Part shown: piece after piece, positions 21,253 to 23,081 of the stretch
Position numbering within the stretch: the stretch's first letter is position 1
How the letters are laid out: each line of letters opens with the position of its first letter
Virus record (IMG/VR): IMGVR_UViG_3300049811_000181
Span: 1 to 23,081 of that record
Length of the DNA: 23,081 nucleotides
Strand: one strand, 5' to 3'
Origin: a virus
Made by a program: the position numbers and the translations under genes
Notes under the pieces: generated by a model
Database searches by the model: none
What the model was told of the DNA's origin: nothing
The model's input: the letters and a program-made list of their open reading frames with translations, nothing else

Positions 21253-22583
21253 CAGCCTCGCCCCCAATCCAGCGGCGACCACGCTTCCTCGGCCGCGCGC
21301 CGCCGCTGCGCCTGCCAGGTCTCCGGCCGAGCCTCGGCCAGGTTCACGGCGCCCTCGCGGAACGCATCCGCCGCGTGCGAGCTGCTGTCGTGCACCGCCT
21401 TGGACGACCACACCTCGCGGTCCTCGATCCACTCGCGCCGGTAGCGCCGCAGGTGCTTGCGCCCGGCCGCCGTCTTCTCCGCGTCAAACCAGCACCGCGG
21501 CAGCAGCAGCCGAACCGCGTTACGCCCATCCTCGACCGGCAGCGTGCGGCCCGGCTCGACCGGACGCACCCCGAGGGATTGCAGCGTCTCAAGGCGACTG
21601 CGGCCCGTGCCGAGCTCGCGCACTTGCACGTCGTGCGGCAGCCGGTGCCGGCTGTAGACGTAGCCCTTCAGCGCCAGTTGCTGCGCGTAGAACGTCAGCC
21701 CCTCGCCGCTGCCTTCGAGGTAGTCAATGACGCGCACCTCGCCCGCAGGCGCGACCTGGACGAACCAGATGGCCGTGCTGTCGTCCATGCCGAGATCCCA
21801 CCACGTTTCGACGGGCAGGCGCGGCTCGTAGGGCACGGCACGGATGCGCCCGTCGCGCTCGGCCGCGTCCAGGAGCGCGCTGTAGTAGCTGCCCGCGTTC
21901 GGCGCGGTGAACGAGCACTCGAGCTCCTGCGCGAACTCCTCCGCGCTCAGCCGCGACCGCAGGCGCGAGATAGCCTCAGCCGTGAGCGTGCCCGTGTCCT
22001 GCCAGCGCAGCAGGTAGCGCGACATCCCGGCCGTGTGGCCGGCCTCGTCGTAGCGGGCTTGCAGCCGCCCGTTGCCCTTGGGCGTGCCGCTGTAGAGCCG
22101 CGTCCCGAGGTAGTCCGAAAGCATCGGCTCCACCACCATGTCGAGCCCGCCGGCCAGCACGTCGTCCGCTTCGTCCTCGATCACCTCGTCCGCGTAGCCG
22201 CCGCGCCAGCTCTCGGGGTTGTCCATGCCTCCGGCCTGGTAGAGCCCGCCGCCGGGGAAGCGGACCTGCATGTCCTGCTTCAGCACCTCCGCGCCGGGGA
22301 AGGCGCGCGCGGCCTGCGTCACCCGGTCCCACATGCCGGTGCGCGACCACTGCACCCGGAGCGGCAGCACGTGCACCACGCGCGGCGGGTTGGCGGTGAG
22401 GTTGCGGCCTTCCTTCGGCAGGTGCGGGCGCGTCCATGTCGCGGCCTTGCGCAGCCCGCGCCAAATCAGCGCCTCGCTCTTGCCCGCGCGGCGATGCACC
22501 ACCGCCACCACGCGCGCGGCGTTGTCGCGCAGCAGCGGGCGTTGCCAGTCGCGGGGCGTGAAGGGGAGGGCGAGGTCGCGCAT
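21252..22583 (-). CDS. terL: Terminase large subunit, 443 aa
   Basis: Packages DNA through the portal with ATP hydrolysis and cuts the concatemer. I chose ATG 22583, which overlaps the small terminase stop (TGATG). The Walker A is HRRAGKS at residues 30-36. The Walker B region is GGYADEVIEDEADD at about 128-141, where D-E after a hydrophobic strand supplies the catalytic acid. A TGTxxGNGR-like coupling element is visible as SGTPKGNGRL. The C-terminal nuclease (RNase H fold) is marked by WWDLGMDDSTAIWF with its first Asp, VIDYLEGSG, and SSSHAADAFR near the end. The length is typical of the BPP-1-like group. It is one of the strongest calls in the window. Confidence 0.93.
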   Translation of the reverse strand: MRDLALPFTPRDWQRPLLRDNAARVVAVVHRRAGKSEALIWRGLRKAATWTRPHLPKEGRNLTANPPRVVHVLPLRVQWSRTGMWDRVTQAARAFPGAEVLKQDMQVRFPGGGLYQAGGMDNPESWRGGYADEVIEDEADDVLAGGLDMVVEPMLSDYLGTRLYSGTPKGNGRLQARYDEAGHTAGMSRYLLRWQDTGTLTAEAISRLRSRLSAEEFAQELECSFTAPNAGSYYSALLDAAERDGRIRAVPYEPRLPVETWWDLGMDDSTAIWFVQVAPAGEVRVIDYLEGSGEGLTFYAQQLALKGYVYSRHRLPHDVQVRELGTGRSRLETLQSLGVRPVEPGRTLPVEDGRNAVRLLLPRCWFDAEKTAAGRKHLRRYRREWIEDREVWSSKAVHDSSSHAADAFREGAVNLAEARPETWQAQRRRAAEEAWSPLDWGRG

Positions 22584-22957
22584 CAATCCGTGCTCCCATC
22601 GCCCCACGTGAGCCGGATCGGCCCGCCGCCCTCGCCCGCGTGCTCCACGCCCGTCTTCTCGTGCAGCCCCACCCGGTTCAGGATCGCCATCGCCGCCGCC
22701 AACGAGCGCGGGTCGCTCCCGTCCATCGCGATGTCCACCAGCCGCCGCGCCGCGTCCTTCGCCGCCGCAACCAGCTCGGCACGCGCCTGCGCGGCCATGC
22801 CCTCGCCGTTCTTGACGCCTTCCGGGCGCCCGCGCCTGGCAGGATCGGCGGCGCCCTTTGCGGGGCCGTGCAAGCCCTCGCCCATGGCAGGCAGGCCGGA
22901 TGCAGGCTTGCCAGCGCGCGGCGGGAAGCGGCCGGTTTTGGGGTCGCGGTCAGGCAT
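22583..22957 (-). CDS. terS: Terminase small subunit, probable, 124 aa
   Basis: ATG 22957 follows GAGGGG 8 nt upstream. The longer frame to 23050 would run through the promoter region and is rejected. The start MPDRDPKTGRFPPR is the usual opening of phage small terminases (DPKTGRF). Next is a basic, Gly-rich linker with RRGRPEGVKN, then a helical core AQARAELVAAAKDAARRLVDIAMD followed by DPRSLAAAMAILNRVGL (cited in part). The family binds pac DNA and recruits the large subunit. No classical HTH is clear. Its stop overlaps the large subunit start, the strongest contextual support. Confidence 0.75.
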   Translation of the reverse strand: MPDRDPKTGRFPPRAGKPASGLPAMGEGLHGPAKGAADPARRGRPEGVKNGEGMAAQARAELVAAAKDAARRLVDIAMDGSDPRSLAAAMAILNRVGLHEKTGVEHAGEGGGPIRLTWGDGSTD

Positions 22958-22989
22958 GGCTTGTGCCCCTCGCAAAAATCTTCGCGCCC

Positions 22990-23010
22990 GGCGCATTTTC
23001 CCCTTGCGCC
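22990..23010. promoter_or_regulatory. Inverted repeat GGCGCA-N9-TGCGCC, possible operator
   Basis: GGCGCA (22990-22995) and TGCGCC (23005-23010) are perfect inverted arms around nine bases. The right arm lies over the -35 element (TTGCGC, 23004-23009) of the rightward promoter. That is where a repressor would block it. Palindromes of six bases are easy to get by chance in GC-rich DNA, so the call is tentative. Confidence 0.4.
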
Positions 23011-23032
23011 ATGTGCGCGCTTTGCGTATAAG
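23004..23032 (+). promoter_or_regulatory. Sigma70-type promoter of the rightward operon
   Basis: The plus strand has -35 TTGCGC (23004-23009), a 17-nt spacer, and -10 TATAAG (23027-23032). The AT-rich -10 stands out in a GC-rich window. Transcription would start about 23039 and reach the ribosome-binding site and ATG at the window end. I see no equally good minus-strand promoter for the terminase operon here. Confidence 0.6.
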
Positions 23033-23078
23033 GGTTCTCAGCCGAGGCAATCGCCCGGCGGATCGAGGAGAGAGCCCG

Positions 23079-23081
23079 ATG
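23079..23081 (+). CDS. Start codon of a rightward gene cut by the window
   Basis: The window ends in ATG. It is preceded by GAGGAG at 23065-23070 with an 8-nt spacer, ideal for translation initiation, and by a good promoter. Nothing more of the gene is present, so its product is unknown. It would be the first gene of the operon opposite the terminase. Confidence 0.6.

Noticed and set aside
22583-23050. Longer small terminase from 23050
   Set aside because: The extra 31 residues overlie the rightward promoter and are a basic Arg-rich run; ATG 22957 has a GAGGGG site and the usual DPKTGRF start.
1-23081. tRNA genes, CRISPR arrays, insertion sequences or T7-type phage promoters
   Set aside because: No clover-leaf with a TTCRANNC arm, regularly spaced repeats, transposase or repeated 20-bp promoter-like sequence was seen; a dedicated tRNA scan would be needed to exclude tRNAs firmly.

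Overview
The window is most of the late (virion and lysis) half of a tailed double-stranded DNA phage or prophage with a short, podovirus-type tail. GC content is very high (about 68-70% in the lines I counted by hand), third codon positions are almost all G/C, and the strong Shine-Dalgarno sites are of the GGAGG type. This fits a high-GC proteobacterial host, most likely an alphaproteobacterium (Rhodobacterales or Rhodospirillales type); the host is an inference from composition and protein style only. The gene set (T7-type head-tail connector, Bbp19-type small protein, scaffold, capsid, tail tubular A and B, three or four internal virion proteins, T7 gp17-type fibre N-terminus) resembles BPP-1/BcepC6B-like podoviruses more than true T7. 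No phage RNA polymerase, integrase or replication gene lies in the window, so lifestyle cannot be decided.

Layout. Positions 1-1310 carry four small plus-strand genes: two Cys-rich proteins, one unknown, and one excisionase/HTH-like protein. They look like the end of an early or accessory operon. From 22957 down to about 1280 there is one nearly gap-free minus-strand operon. In transcription order it encodes small and large terminase, four small proteins (a 33-aa membrane peptide, a Cys-motif protein, a short HTH-like protein, a GNAT-like protein), an Ala/Gln/Arg-rich protein, portal, Bbp19-like protein, a small beta-type protein, scaffold, a 76-aa protein, major capsid, a capsid-adjacent protein, tail tubular A, tail tubular B, a tandem pair of 129-aa paralogues, internal virion proteins (gp14-like, gp15-like, a 610-aa protein, an 834-aa gp16-like protein), tail fibre, holin, a small HTH protein, a GH19 endolysin, and a VWA-domain fragment. 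At 22958-23078 an intergenic region carries a good plus-strand sigma70-type promoter, an inverted repeat, and a Shine-Dalgarno followed by an ATG on the last three bases. It is therefore a divergent control region: late genes leftward, another operon rightward. If the molecule is circular, that rightward operon would run round to the plus-strand genes at the left edge.

Expression logic. About 15 of the minus-strand junctions are start/stop overlaps (TGATG, ATGA or GTGA), so the late operon is translationally coupled almost throughout. The few real gaps are before the capsid (107 nt, with alternative hairpins), after the capsid-adjacent protein (38 nt, with a perfect GC stem capped by GCAA), and at 10565-10828. 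The last gap holds the only plus-strand gene embedded in the operon, a small lipoprotein, set exactly between two copies of a 9-bp sequence.

Most worth a second look: the embedded antisense lipoprotein cassette; the junction near 1173, where a VWA fragment and an HTH-gene fragment meet tail to tail; the 129-aa tandem paralogues with different base composition; the lower-GC C-terminal part of the tail fibre; and the mutually exclusive hairpins ahead of the capsid gene.
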